Origin: Theobroma cacao | Lineage: Eukaryota; Streptophyta; Magnoliopsida; Malvales; Malvaceae | DNA length: 64,000 bases | Reading direction: 5' to 3' | NCBI RefSeq assembly: GCF_000208745.1 | Contig: NC_030852.1 | Span: forward strand, 29,223,801-29,287,800 | Shown here: in pieces, positions 47,888 to 60,330 of the stretch | Layout: every line of letters begins with the position of its first letter | Position numbering within the stretch: position 1 is the first letter of the stretch | The notes under the pieces: model-generated | Told to the model about the DNA's origin: nothing | What the model saw: the letters and a program-made list of their open reading frames with translations, nothing else | Database searches by the model: none | Made by a program: the position numbers and the translations under genes

Positions 47888-50542
47888 CTAACAGCCTCTA
47901 CATGAGCACTCTCCCTTTCTAAATGAATGTAAGCGGTTACCCTCTCTTACAATTATTTCCTTATCAACCAGATGTGTTACAAAATTTATAAAGTTATGGC
48001 AATTTCTGCAAATACTATTATTCTTAATTATATATATCGGAATCTTGGAAGGGGTATTTAGAAGACCAAATGCAACTGCTAACTTCTCACTGTGATAGTA
48101 CGAGTCTCCAATTCCCATGCCTTGATATAGATATCTGTGACTCTTAATCTCAGCGTCAATCGATTCTATTTTCTCATAAATTTCATTTATCTGTGGATGT
48201 GATCTTTCACCTGCTACAAAGAGATGAACTTTGTTTCTGATCTGCACCCAGCTCTGGCTAGGATTCTTCCTCAACTGTTTTTCTCTCATCAGCTTGCGAG
48301 TCTTCTCACCAAAGTCATGTCTACCGGAGTCATCGTACAAGTTCGCTAGCAGTATATAGAATGCTGGATCGGATGGGTCAAGTTCAAGGCCTCGTCTTGC
48401 CATATCCTCTGCCAGAGGTATATTTCTATGTGCTTTGCAGGCTCGCAGTAGTGTCTTGTATATGGAAGCATCTGCTCTGAAGGGCATAGTTTGTACCACT
48501 TCCATAGCCTCCTCTAGGCGGCCACCTCGACCCAGTATATCAACTAAGTGAACATAGTGGTCCAGCTGTGGCACTATATCATGTACTTCTCTCATGGATT
48601 GAAAATACTCAAGACCAAGGTCAACTAATTTACCATTATTGCAAGCTGAGAGCAATAACAAGAACGTAACAGAATCAGGTCTAACTCCAGCTAACCTCAT
48701 ATCATCAAAAGCAGAGAGAGCAGAGGAAATAGACCCAATTGATGCCAATCCAGAAATCAACCCATTCCATGAAAATATATCTGGCACTGTTATCTCCCCA
48801 AAAGCTCTTTGTGCGTCACATATGCATCCACATTTGCCATACAAATCAACTAGGCCATTTGCTACTGAAACCCACCTGCCCAAACCAGATTTCATAGAAT
48901 GACAGTGAAGTTGCTTTCCAGTCACCAATGTGCCCAAGTCTGCAGATGCAGATAGGAAGCTGGCCATGCTAAATGCATCAATCTTGATATCATCATTATA
49001 CATATCAGTGATAATGTGCAATGCCAACTCATGGTGACCCATTTGATTTATCCTTGAGGCTAAACTAGTGTATGTGATTGCATCTCTGTGACTCATCATA
49101 TGAACTACTTGCCATGCATCGTCTAGCATCCCCAATCCAGCATAAACATCTGTAAGAGCATTCTGAACAGCAATGTCTTTATACAAATTTGTTTTAATAA
49201 CATGTCCATGTAGCATTAACGTCTGAGGAAGCAATTTTGCTGCATTGAAGGACCCAATAATACTAGAGATGGTAAAAGAATTCGGTTGCACTCCTGCTGC
49301 TCGCATCTCCATAAATAAGTGAAAAGAATCTTGTTGAAAACCATGTTCAGCAAAACCTGCAATCAAAGAGGTCCAAGAAATGACATTGGGTAAGCTGATT
49401 CCTCTAAACACTCTCAAGGCATCTTTTATTTTATCCGAGCATTTGACATACATGGTGACAAGTGCATTTCCAACATTAACATCATGCTCCAAACCAGCCA
49501 CTACCACCCTTGAGTGAATCTGTTCCCCTAATTCTAGAGACAACATTAATGAGGAAACATTCAGTATGCTTGAAAACGTAAAATTATTAGGTAAAATTCC
49601 AGAGATTCTCATCTCACGAAATGCAGCTATAGCCTTTCGAAACATGAAGTTTTGAGCAAACCCAGAAATAACAGCTGTGCATAACAAAGTATCATATTCA
49701 GATGTCAAATTTGAGACCTTTATAGCATCTTCCATCCTTTGACATCTTGCGTACATATCAACTAAGGCCGTTTTCACCACCACATTCAACTTCACTCCCC
49801 GCAACAACATATGGGCATGAACCAACTTTCCATATTTTAAACCAAGAACATTACATACTCCCAAAAGTTTCACAAAAGTAAATTCATTTGGAGGAACCCC
49901 AGCTTCAACCATATCAACATAAAGTAACAAAGCCTTACTCCATCTCTGAGCTTGAACAAATGAAGAGATCATCGTTGTCCAAGAAACCGTATCATGATTT
50001 CCCACATAAATAAACAACTTATAAGCTTCACCGGTAAAATTAAACTTGGAGTAAAAATCAAGTAAACCGCTGACCAAAATTGGGTTCTGCTCAAACCCTT
50101 GCTTTATCATATAAGCTTGAATACAAGTTCCATACTGAAACTCTCCTAAAGCAGAACATGAACGTAGCACACTTGACAGCGTAAACTCATTCGGGCGTTG
50201 CCCAGAAATTAGCATAGAATCGAAAAATTCAAGAGCACAATCATGGTTTCCCCTCTTGACATAAGCTGATAGAATTCCACTCCAGGACACGACATCTTTA
50301 AACGGCATTTCGTCGAAAAAGTGGCGTGCTTTGTCCACTCCCAAACATTTGGCGTAAAGGGACAACAGGTTGTTGTTCAAATAGAGATGGTCTTGAAGAC
50401 CCAGTTTTACTATAGGACAGTGAACAGATATACCTTCTTTTAAAGAGTTGGAATTGCAAAATGACAGTACCCTTGAACAGGTTTCTTCTAAACGGGTTAC
50501 TTCGTTTCCCTTGATGATCCTGCTTCCTGTCTTGCAAAGCAT
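47888..50542 (-). CDS. PLS-class DYW pentatricopeptide repeat protein (At5g52850-like)
   Basis: Intronless, 884 aa from the ATG at 50540-50542. The open frame reaches 50593 but only through a TTG, and a TAA lies just before it. PLS-DYW proteins direct C-to-U editing of organelle transcripts: the repeats read RNA and the DYW domain is the deaminase. About 20 repeats in P-L-S order run to about residue 700, with S-motif landmarks such as DVVSWSGILSAYVKRG and DIFSWNGLISGLASIG. E and E+ motifs follow, then the DYW domain with HSEK (817-820, zinc ligand and catalytic Glu819), CRNCH (845-849) and CSC (879-881). It ends CSCRGC instead of CSCGDYW. An organelle presequence is not obvious. Class is certain, editing site unknown. 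It is next to NDUFA5, as I recall for Arabidopsis. Confidence 0.94.
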   Translation of the reverse strand: MLCKTGSRIIKGNEVTRLEETCSRVLSFCNSNSLKEGISVHCPIVKLGLQDHLYLNNNLLSLYAKCLGVDKARHFFDEMPFKDVVSWSGILSAYVKRGNHDCALEFFDSMLISGQRPNEFTLSSVLRSCSALGEFQYGTCIQAYMIKQGFEQNPILVSGLLDFYSKFNFTGEAYKLFIYVGNHDTVSWTTMISSFVQAQRWSKALLLYVDMVEAGVPPNEFTFVKLLGVCNVLGLKYGKLVHAHMLLRGVKLNVVVKTALVDMYARCQRMEDAIKVSNLTSEYDTLLCTAVISGFAQNFMFRKAIAAFREMRISGILPNNFTFSSILNVSSLMLSLELGEQIHSRVVVAGLEHDVNVGNALVTMYVKCSDKIKDALRVFRGISLPNVISWTSLIAGFAEHGFQQDSFHLFMEMRAAGVQPNSFTISSIIGSFNAAKLLPQTLMLHGHVIKTNLYKDIAVQNALTDVYAGLGMLDDAWQVVHMMSHRDAITYTSLASRINQMGHHELALHIITDMYNDDIKIDAFSMASFLSASADLGTLVTGKQLHCHSMKSGLGRWVSVANGLVDLYGKCGCICDAQRAFGEITVPDIFSWNGLISGLASIGSISSALSAFDDMRLAGVRPDSVTFLLLLSACNNGKLVDLGLEYFQSMREVHDIVPQLDHYVHLVDILGRGGRLEEAMEVVQTMPFRADASIYKTLLRACKAHRNIPLAEDMARRGLELDPSDPAFYILLANLYDDSGRHDFGEKTRKLMREKQLRKNPSQSWVQIRNKVHLFVAGERSHPQINEIYEKIESIDAEIKSHRYLYQGMGIGDSYYHSEKLAVAFGLLNTPSKIPIYIIKNNSICRNCHNFINFVTHLVDKEIIVREGNRLHSFRKGECSCRGC

Positions 50543-53500
50543 TTCTTTTTGCCTATTAGTTTTTGCTGCACCCCAAGAGACGACTGCAAACAATGATTAG
50601 AGACTTCTGTCAAGGTAAAATGTCAGGGAAGGCGAGATTTTGATGGAGTTTTTTCAATAAAAAATATTAGGAAACTCACATGCATTATATATGTATAAAT
50701 AACTTTTACAATTCATAAAATTTAATTATGTAATTGAATACATCTTATTACAAAAATAGATTACTACTTTTTAGATAACAATCAATCTTCTTTTGTCATT
50801 TGATAATAGTATTCTCTTTCCAAGTCTAAGACACATAAATCCCAATACATGTTTTACTATTCATTGACATGAACATCTGAGCAATATAAATCGTAAAATT
50901 AAAAAAAACTAGGATGGTGTCGTAGCTATGCTACAAAAAAGATTACAGAAAATATTGATTATGTTAGAGTTGATTTTAATTTGGTACCTTTAAAAGAGTT
51001 TGTAGAGAAAGTAATATTGTAATAGTCAACTACATGAATGTCCAGTTTTTACTGATAGAGGAAAAAATAAACTAGTATTAATTGAAAATAATTATTTATT
51101 CTGATTTTAATTACCGAAACTTGCACCTATATATATGATTATAAAACAATAGAATATTAAGAAATGAGAGAGTATATAACATGTACTATTGACAGATTAA
51201 GATAAACAGTTATACAATATAAGACAACCATATAATATAAAGATCCTATCAATATAAACTAATTATTAATTTATAATAATATATTTTTTATATATAAACT
51301 GAATGGCTAAAGATTGTCAAATTTAATTAATTTATTTGTTCAATAATTACTATGTGCTATGTATATTAAGAAATGAATAAACTTTCTTGACTTTTTTATT
51401 TTGTTCAATGAATTGGATGAATATTTATTGAAATTTAAACATTCATATATAAAATAGATGTCTAAATACTATGAATTCAGGTTCATGTAGAATAAGAGGA
51501 TATAAACAAAAAATAATATTAAATTACAATTGATAAATATTAAATGAATCTATATTCTAACTATTAAAAATTAAAAATTATTGTTTTCAAGTATTTTTTA
51601 ACTGAAATAAATAAAAATAAAAAAACCTTTCAAATGTAAAAAAACAATGCAACTTTGACATAAGGTGTAAAAAAAAATAATTTAATTGAGAATAAAAACT
51701 AATTGACCCAATTAGTTATTCTATTTAAAACAAGATTTATCCAAAAAGACGATAATCCTATTAAAGATTGTTAAATGTATAATAAACTATTAAGAAATGA
51801 GAAAGTATATAACCTATACTATTGATAGATTAAAATAAACAGTTGTAGAATATAAGACAACAGTATAATGTAAAGATCCTATTAATATAAAATAGTTAGT
51901 AATTGCTAGTATTATATGTTTTTTATATATAAAATGAATGGCTAAAAGTTATCAAATTTAATTAATTTATTTATTTAATGATGACTGTGTGCTATGTATA
52001 CTGAGAAATGAGTAGACCTTTTTGACTTTTTTATTTTGTTTAATGAATTGGATGGATGTTTATTAGAATTTAAGCATTCATATACAAAAAAGATGTATAT
52101 ATACTATAGATTCAAGTTGATGCAGAATAAGAGAATATAGACGAAAAATAATATTAAATTATAATTGATAAATATTAAATAAATCTATTTTATACGCATT
52201 AAAAATTAAAAATTATTGTTTTCAAATATTTTTTACTAAAATAAATAAAAGGAAAAAAGAAAAAAAAACCTTCAAATGTCCAAAGCAATGTAGTTTTGAC
52301 ATAAGGTGTAAAAAAAAATTAATTTAATTAAGAATGACAAATGTCAATTAATTGACCCAATCAATTATCCTACTTTTATATAATGAATTGGATTGATATT
52401 TATTGAAATTTAAACATTTAAGTATAAAAGAGATATCTATATACTATAAATTCAGGTTCACGTAGAATAAGAGAATATAGACAAAAAATAATATTAAATT
52501 GTAATTGATAAATATTAAATGAATCTATATTCTAAGCATTAAAAGTTAGAAATTATTATTTTTAAGTATTTTTTATTAAAATAAATAAAAGTAAAAAAAT
52601 AAATAAAAAAAACCCTTCAAATGTCAAAAACAACTTATTTTTAACATAAGGTGTAAAAAAAATTAATTCAATAGAAAACGAAAGGTAAAAAAAAAAAGAG
52701 TTCTAATTTGATGACACTTGTCATTCAATTGAAGACTCAATTGAAAAAAATTAAAAGAAATTGAAACATCCTACTTTTATATATATTTTAAGTATAAACG
52801 AGATATTTATATACTATAGATTAGGGTTTATGTAGAATAAGAGAATATAGACAAAAAATAATATTAAATTGTAATTGATAAATATTAAATGAATCTATAT
52901 TCTAAGCATTAAAAGTTAGAAATTATTATTTTTAAGTATTTTTTATTAAAATAAATAAAAGTAAAAAAATAAATAAAAAAAACCCTTCAAATGTCAAAAA
53001 CAACTTATTTTTAACATAAGGTGTAAAAAAAATTAATTCAATAGAAAACGAAAGGTAAAAAAAAAAAGAGTTCTAATTTGATGACACTTGTCATTCAATT
53101 GAAGACTCAATTGAAAAAAATTAAAAGAAATTGAAACATCCTACTTTTATATATATTTTAAGTATAAACGAGATATTTATATACTATAGATTAGGGTTTA
53201 TGCAGAATAAGAGAATATAGATAAAAAATAATATTAAATTGTAATTGATAAATATTAAATGAATATATATTCTAAGCATTAAAAATTAGAAATTATTGTT
53301 TTTAAGTATTTTTATTAAAATAAATAAAAGTAAAAAAACAAAAAAAAAACCCTTCAAATGTTAAAAACAACTTATTTTTGACCTAAGGTGTAAAAAAAAT
53401 TAATTCAATAGAAAACGAAATGTCAAAAAAATAAAAAAGAGTTATAATTGAACGACACTTGTCATTCAATTAAAGACTCAATTGAAATAAATTGAAAAAA

Positions 53501-56500
53501 ATTGAAACATCCTACTTTTATATATATTTTAAGTATAAAAGAGATATCTATATGCTATAGATTCAAATTCATGCAGAAAAAGAAAATATAAATAAAAAAT
53601 AATATTAAAATATAATTGATAAATATTAAATGAATCTATTTTCTAAGCATTAAAAGTTAAAAATTATTGTTTTAAGTATTTTTTATTAAAATAAATAAAA
53701 GTAAAAAATAAAAAAAAACCCTTAAAATGTCAAAAACAACTTATTTTTTACATAAGGTGTAAAAAAAAATTAATTCAATAGAAAATGAAAGGTTAAAACG
53801 AAAGGTCAAAAAAATAAAAAAGAGTTCTAATTGAATGACACTTGTCATTCAATTGAAGACTCAATTAAAAAAAATTGAAAAAAATTAAAACATCCTACTT
53901 TTATATATATTTTAAGTATAAAGGAGATATCTATATATTATAGATTTAAATATATGCAAAATAAGAGAATATAGATAAAAAATAATATTAAATTATAATT
54001 AATAAATATTAAACGAATCTATTTTTTAAGCATTAAAAGTTAAAAATTATTATTTTAAGTATTTTTATTAAAATAAATAAAAGTAAAAAACAAAAAAAAA
54101 ACTCTTCCAATGTAAACAACAACTCATTTTTGACATAAGGTGTAAAAAAAATTAATTCAATAAAAAATAAAAGGTTAAAAAAAGAAAAAAGAGTTATAAT
54201 TAAATGACATTTGTCATTCAATTGAAGACTCTATTAAAAAAATTGAAAAAAATTAAAACATTCTACTGTTATATATGTTATAGATATATAATTGTTCCTT
54301 TTGGATACCAAATAAATAACCTACCTTATGGTTTGAGAGGCTCAACTATGTTCGTCGAGACTCCAATAAACTTATTTATATTTTCAAATATACCTCTCAC
54401 AATTTTATAAAATACAATTCGCATTGTATAAAAAATTTATTAAATAAATCTATATTACCACTTCACACTTGTACAACATGCTCGTGTATTGTAAGACACC
54501 TCGTCGCCTTAAATCTTGGAAACTTGTCCTTATGTTCTCCTGGATGCCTGCCTACCGCAATACACAACTCATCATTGAAACAGTTGTATTACATACTTCC
54601 TTTGATAACTTATTTAAACAGATAGAATTAAATAAGTGTAAAAAAAGTTTTTAAAAGAGAAATACAATAAACTAATTAAGATCTCCCCGATGATAAAAAA
54701 AAAAAAGGATCTCCCCTATAAATGACAAAGCAAAGCAAATAATTAATTTAAAAGAATAATCATTCAAATTGTATCAAGGATTTATTTAAAGCAATTATTG
54801 ATAAGTAAAGAGCCAAAATTTTAATTTGTTAAATATGCTACTTGGTGTTATATATGTGCCCATAGATTTTTAATTAAATTAAAAAAAATATGTGATGTGT
54901 GTGTATATATAATATCAATATAACCTGTAAAGGTCCCAAAATACAGAAAAAAAAAAAAGAAAAAACTTTTGCTTGCATTAAATTTTAAAAGATCAGTTGG
55001 AGAGAAGGGTAATGTACATTCCTCTGCTGCAAAAGCTTGAGCATCAATAATTAGGGAACTATGAAAGTAGGAAGTAATTCTTTGGAAGTGAATCTTGTGC
55101 TTAAGCGGGCAAGGACCTTTCTCTTTATGGGATACTATATCAGACATTGTTTCAAAAAGCAACGTTGTTTAATTGCTTAAAAGTGCAAGCTTCTGCAAAT
55201 GCTCTAATCATGTGCCTTGTACCTTTCTTTACAAAATGGACCCTATAAACAATTTCAAATAAAACTAAAAAAAAAAAAGGAAATTCATATTTTAGATAAG
55301 CTTTAAGTCAATTCTCTAATCAAATTATTTTTATATGTCGGCCGGTTCAACACCTAGATGAAACTTCCTTGGAACCAGAAGTAGAATTAAAGCGAATCGA
55401 CCTTTGATTATGGAAACTTCTTCGGTGTTACGAGTTATGACCATTATAACATAATGGAAATTTCCTCCTCTTGGTGTCCATTGTCATGCTCATGGAAACT
55501 TCGTTGATCACATTGAAACTATCAAGGAAATCTTCGTGGTGAATAGGCCAAAACGATGAAACCATAATAAGGTTTTTGAAATGTAAATTCTAAATTATGG
55601 CTATAATATCATAACCATAATATAGGGCAATATATTCCGATAATTATTTCAATAGTTTCCAGGCAATTATTGGATCCAAGTTACAGTATTGTTTCAAAAG
55701 TGAAGGGCAGTTCAAAAACCTCTTTTCTTTTTATTGCTTAGCGAACTTTACCGTACTTGGAAGCATGGAATATGTAGCAAATGATTATACAACCGGATTG
55801 GGATTGAGCCAGTGGTGCTATTCGCTTTTGCGGTTTCCATCCTTTTCTTTTTTTTTTAATAAAAATTTTAATATTAAAAATATATTAAATAATAGAAAAA
55901 TGTTTTACTGGTTAGAATTTAGATTAACAATCAAGAGAGTATGAGAATGAATGTTGTCATTTATAAAAGGAAAAAAGAAAACCAAAAAACTTGATTTAGT
56001 CAATTGAAAATTCAATCAAATTGATTAACGATTCAACAAGAAAGTAGATTGGTTGAACTTTTTGATGATTTGGTCTCTAATCAAATTGAACATGCTATCA
56101 ATTTTCAGTTCAATCTATTTAATCTGTTTCTCTAACATTAATATATGTTAAAGAAATTCATATTTTTATTTTCAAATGTAAAACAGTCAAATTACTAGTA
56201 AACTACTTGAATTTGACTTGATGAACTTATTATTGTTGAGTCTAGTTTAAGTTTGAGTTACTTGAGTCATGATTCAATTTGAATTTAAGTTTTATAATAC
56301 TCTACTTGGATAATCAATGAATTTTGTTTAGTTTTTGAACTTTTAATAATATTTAAGCTTAAGTGGAGTTTTGAACTTCTTTATTAAAGAGATAATAATC
56401 GTACTAATCAATTAAACTTAATGCCCAAGCACCAAAAAAAACAAAAAACTCAAGTCTAATTTTGCATCAGCTTGACTTTTTGCATCAGCTTGACTTCATT

Positions 56501-57227
56501 TATAACGGATCTTATATTAGTGAGAAATTAAATGAATCTTAAATTTATAAATTAAAATCTTTGTCCACCTATTAAGTATTTTTTTTGAATTAAAAAATGT
56601 CTCCATGATAAATAATATCATATCAAAGTTGAGGTAGATCTTTACTTTTTTAAGAGATCAATAGAATCTCATGACTAATCTTCTCGTGAGAGATATTGAA
56701 GTTGAAATAATGTAAAGTCTCAATGAAACTTCATGGAAGTACCTGAACTAGTTTCAAGGGTTCCTTTGTTTTGAGGATAAAAAATCTAAAGGTAAAAAAA
56801 TATAAGAGTTTTTTTTCACTCAATGGATATATCTTTTAAATTGAGAATATAGATAGATGATATCATTTACTTCTATACTATTAATAATTAGTTAATCATC
56901 AAATAATTACTAATAAATCACAAATTTCTAGATTAGCAGCAAAGCAAGATGGAGTTGGGTTCTTAAAAAGGTAATAAACGCAAACATTATGGGGGTAAAT
57001 TTGTCATTTAAAAATAAACTTATTATTGACCGTAGACTACTGAAGTCCTCTCCGACCCCTCACGGCCTCCTTTTTATTTAATCTCTATGGGTTTAGTTTC
57101 CCACAAGAGTCCATTGTGTTCTCCTGCAGTTCCAAAAATCGCAATCCCCCTTGCTCTTTTCTACTCTTCTAGAGACTTCTCTTTGTTATTTCTTTCCTGT
57201 TCTCTCTTCTCTTGCTTTCCCCCTGCA
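50543..57227. other. 6.7-kb gene-poor AT-rich region
   Basis: Apart from the tandem array listed separately, I see no gene. A less AT-rich patch at 54460-54610 and another at 55320-55560 could be fragments of older elements but match nothing I recognise. The last 200 bases or so, with a CT-rich run at 57155-57225, are the SGT1 promoter and leader. Confidence 0.55.
51120..54270. repeat. AT-rich tandem repeat array, unit about 370 bp
   Basis: The marker ATAAGGTGTAAAAAA recurs near 51660, 52301, 52646, 53016, 53383, 53752 and 54135. The first two units are longer (641 bp apart) and share an extra segment containing AAGATCCTAT (near 51240 and 51870). The last five are spaced 367-383 bp. Two adjacent units, 52462-52831 and 52832-53201, are identical base for base. 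The 367-383 bp units carry a hairpin-prone segment with the core TGACACTTGTCATTC. There is no coding content. It is probably a local satellite rather than a transposon with ends. Confidence 0.85.
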
Positions 57228-60200
57228 ATGGCGTCTGATCTGGAGACCAAAGCCAAAGAAGCCTTCTTCGATGACCACTTCCAACTTGCGCTCGATCTCT
57301 ACTCGCAAGCCATCGAACTTAACCCTAAAAACGCCGAACTCTACGCTGACCGTGCTCAAGCCAACATTAAAATCAACAATCTCACTGGTAATTCCCCTAT
57401 TTTTCCAACCCTATCTTACTTTATACTATAACCTTTCCTCTTTTTTTTTTAGAATAATTGTTAACTTTGTTGTTTTTTGTAATTTTGTTGGCGCAGAGGC
57501 TGTGGCCGACGCCAATAAAGCAATTGAGTTGGACCCATCCATGTCTAAAGCTTACTTGCGTAAAGCGTGAGTAGATTTTCCCATGTCCTTTCTTCTCTAA
57601 TCTGATAATTTGTGCTGGTCTAATGCCTTAATTAATTTTAATTATGGACACTACTGCTTTCAATCATTCTCCTCTTCATTCCCTTGCTTGATCTGCTACT
57701 TTCTACATAGTTTCCATCACACAATTAATGTAGTTTACTGAAGGAATTCCTGGATTATTCTGATGAATATTATTAACGGGAAATTTTAATAATTGATAAA
57801 ATAGCTAAACACATATTCTCCCTTTTTGGAAGGATTGTTTATTGCTTCTGATGCAGAAGCCTTTATAGTAATATGTTAATGAATGTCTGCAGTACTGCGT
57901 GCATGAAACTTGAGGAGTATCAAACTGCTAAGGCTGCATTGGAGACTGGCGCTGCTTTGGCACCGGGAGAGTCGAGATTTTCCCAGTTGATCAAAGAATG
58001 TCAAGAACGCATCGCAGGTACATAGCCATAAAGAAAGGCTTTTAAGGCAGGATGGGTTTATGTACAACAATTGTTATATATTATCAAAATATTCTATATC
58101 ATCTTAAAAACGTCCCTTATCTTACTAATGAGTTGTGTGTTTGTTTAGAGGAAACTGGTGATTTACCAAAGCAGACTCTGGAAGAGGTGACAACAAATGT
58201 TGAACCTGCAACAAAAGTTGAGCCAGAGAAGAACGTGCCTAATCTGGTGACTGTGGCAGCACCATCCAAATTAACTTACAGGTTTCTGTCAATGTGTTCT
58301 CTTTCTAATGTCAGTGTTAAATATGAATGCTGATGTGTAGTTAATATGGTTAAAAATATTTGTGCAGGCATGAATTTTACCAAAAACCAGAGGAAGTGGT
58401 TGTGACAATATTTGCTAAGGGAATACCACGTGAATGTGTTTATGTAGAATATGGTGAACAAATAGTAAGTTGCACATCAATTCATCTGCATTCATTTTTC
58501 CATTTTGTGTGTCTCTGTCCTTGTGGATCCTATGAGTATTGTTTAGTTTGTTACTAATAAATGGGCTGAAGAATTGCTATCTTTCTTTGTTGCTATGCAG
58601 CTAAGTGTTGCCATTGATGCGCCTGGTAAAGATGCATTTCATTTTCAACCTCGCTTATTTGGAAAGGTATTACCTGAAATTCATGTTGTCAATGTTGGTG
58701 TGTAAAAATAGTATGATACCTAAGTTTGACCTTTTGTCTTTTTGGGCAGAGGTCCAAGCATAAAACTCTGTAGTGAGAATATTATCCTGAAGGGTGGATT
58801 GCTTTTGGTTCGGTAGTGACAAATAGGTTTTCCGTTGTATCTTTTGCTTAGATGCTAATTTTGTCTTCATGGTGTTTGGCTATGTTTGAACAGATAATAC
58901 CTGACAAGTGCAGATATGATGTTTTGTCAACCAAAATTGAGATTCGGCTGGCAAAAGCTGAACCAATTCAGTGGACATCTCTTGAATTCAGCAAGGAAGT
59001 TACTGTTTCACAAAGGGTTAATGTATCTTCTGGTAAGTTGATCTCTGTAGCATGTCGTTTCTATTACTAGTGGAAAGCCATGAGAAAACCAAGTGTCAAA
59101 GCTTACTTGTGCGTGCCATACTGACTTGTTTATTATCTGTGTGCACCTATTTTATGTGTGTGGGATGCTGTATGTAAGCTTATGCAGTTTTGTACCTAGA
59201 CATAATAGTAGTTTAAAATTTAAATGTTCACTGGCTAAAGAACACTTTATGCAGGTAAGTCCCTCTTGGGAACTGAATATTAGTTGCTAAGGTAATGTGG
59301 AATAAATGGATTTCACAAAAATTTATGAGATCCACTCGAAATCTGTTGTTGGAAACCAACAAAGTGTTTTTAAACTTGATAATTTATTTTTAAATAAATT
59401 TTACCATAACTTTTACAAATTATATAAATTCATTTCCATTTTGTCTCATTTGAACCGTACCTATTTATTATTCGGCAATATGAGGGTCTTAAAGTGTAAA
59501 ATCAGAACACATTGATAGTTGCAGTGGTCATTTTTTGCTAGTACTTTTCTGTTAAGTTTTGGTTTTTCATTGTTTATGCTTTTGCAATTGAAATCTTCTC
59601 TAGTTTCATTTGATTGATTGGATTTGATTTTTGAATGCTCATGCTAATTAGTGTTCTAATAATTGTGCTGCATGAAGGTTGAATGTTTCATCTATTGAAT
59701 TATTTGGCAAGTATTGGATCCTTTTATCTACTCTTGGTCATAAACTAATTCTTGTGTTTGTAGTTACTGGAAATCAAAAACCAGTGTACCCATCCTCCAA
59801 ACCAAAAAGGGTTGATTGGGATAAACTTGAAGCTCAAGTAAAGAAGGAGGTGCATCGGACATCAGGCTTATTTTTTATTTGTTTCCTTTATGATATTTGG
59901 ACAACTTATGTGGCAGAAGTTGTGGGATACAATAATCATTAACACATGATGTTTATGGTGGCTGGTTTTCAGGAGAAAGATGAAAAGCTGGATGGTGATG
60001 CTGCTTTGAATAAATTTTTCCGAGATATTTATCAGGATGCAGATGAGGACACAAGAAGGGCCATGCAAAAATCTTTTGTAAGACATTTTAATCAACATGA
60101 TGTTTAATTTATCCCTTCAATAAGCATAATCTGGTCATTGGATTAAAATAATTGATATAGAATATAGTGGCTTTCATAGTTCATATGCTGTGTGCATTTA

Positions 60201-60330
60201 ATTATCTGGCGTGGCATTGTAGGTGGAGTCAAATGGGACAGTGCTTTCCACAAACTGGAACGAAGTTGGAGCAAAGAAAGTGGAAGGAAGTCCTCCTGAT
60301 GGTATGGAAATGAGGAAGTGGGAATACTGA
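57228..60330 (+). CDS. SGT1: SGT1 co-chaperone (TPR-CS-SGS), 10 exons
   Basis: Exons 57228-57387, 57497-57566, 57893-58017, 58149-58281, 58368-58464, 58601-58666, 58894-59032, 59764-59849, 59973-60077, 60223-60330 give 362 aa (Arabidopsis SGT1B about 358). SGT1 works with HSP90 and RAR1 to stabilise NLR immune receptors, and with SCF ubiquitin ligases in auxin and jasmonate signalling, in cytosol and nucleus. Three TPR motifs fill residues 1-115 ([20 protein letters not shown] marks the first), followed by a variable linker, a CS domain at about 160-247 ([18 protein letters not shown]) that contacts HSP90, and the SGS domain from about 278 to the end ([12 protein letters not shown], then [20 protein letters not shown]). 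All three domains are intact. The exon-8 donor (GTGCAT) is atypical but keeps the frame. A versus B cannot be told. Confidence 0.96.

Noticed and set aside
50543..50593. Extra 17 residues at the N-terminus of the DYW PPR protein
   Set aside because: The longer frame begins with TTG, and an in-frame TAA lies immediately upstream, so the ATG at 50540-50542 is the only normal start unless an unseen intron exists.
51120..54270. CRISPR-like array
   Set aside because: The units are 370 bp and fully repeated, with no short repeat/unique spacer pattern, and this is a plant nuclear sequence.
59868..60098. Minus-strand frame overlapping SGT1 exon 9
   Set aside because: It is a shadow of the well-supported SGT1 SGS-domain exon on the plus strand.
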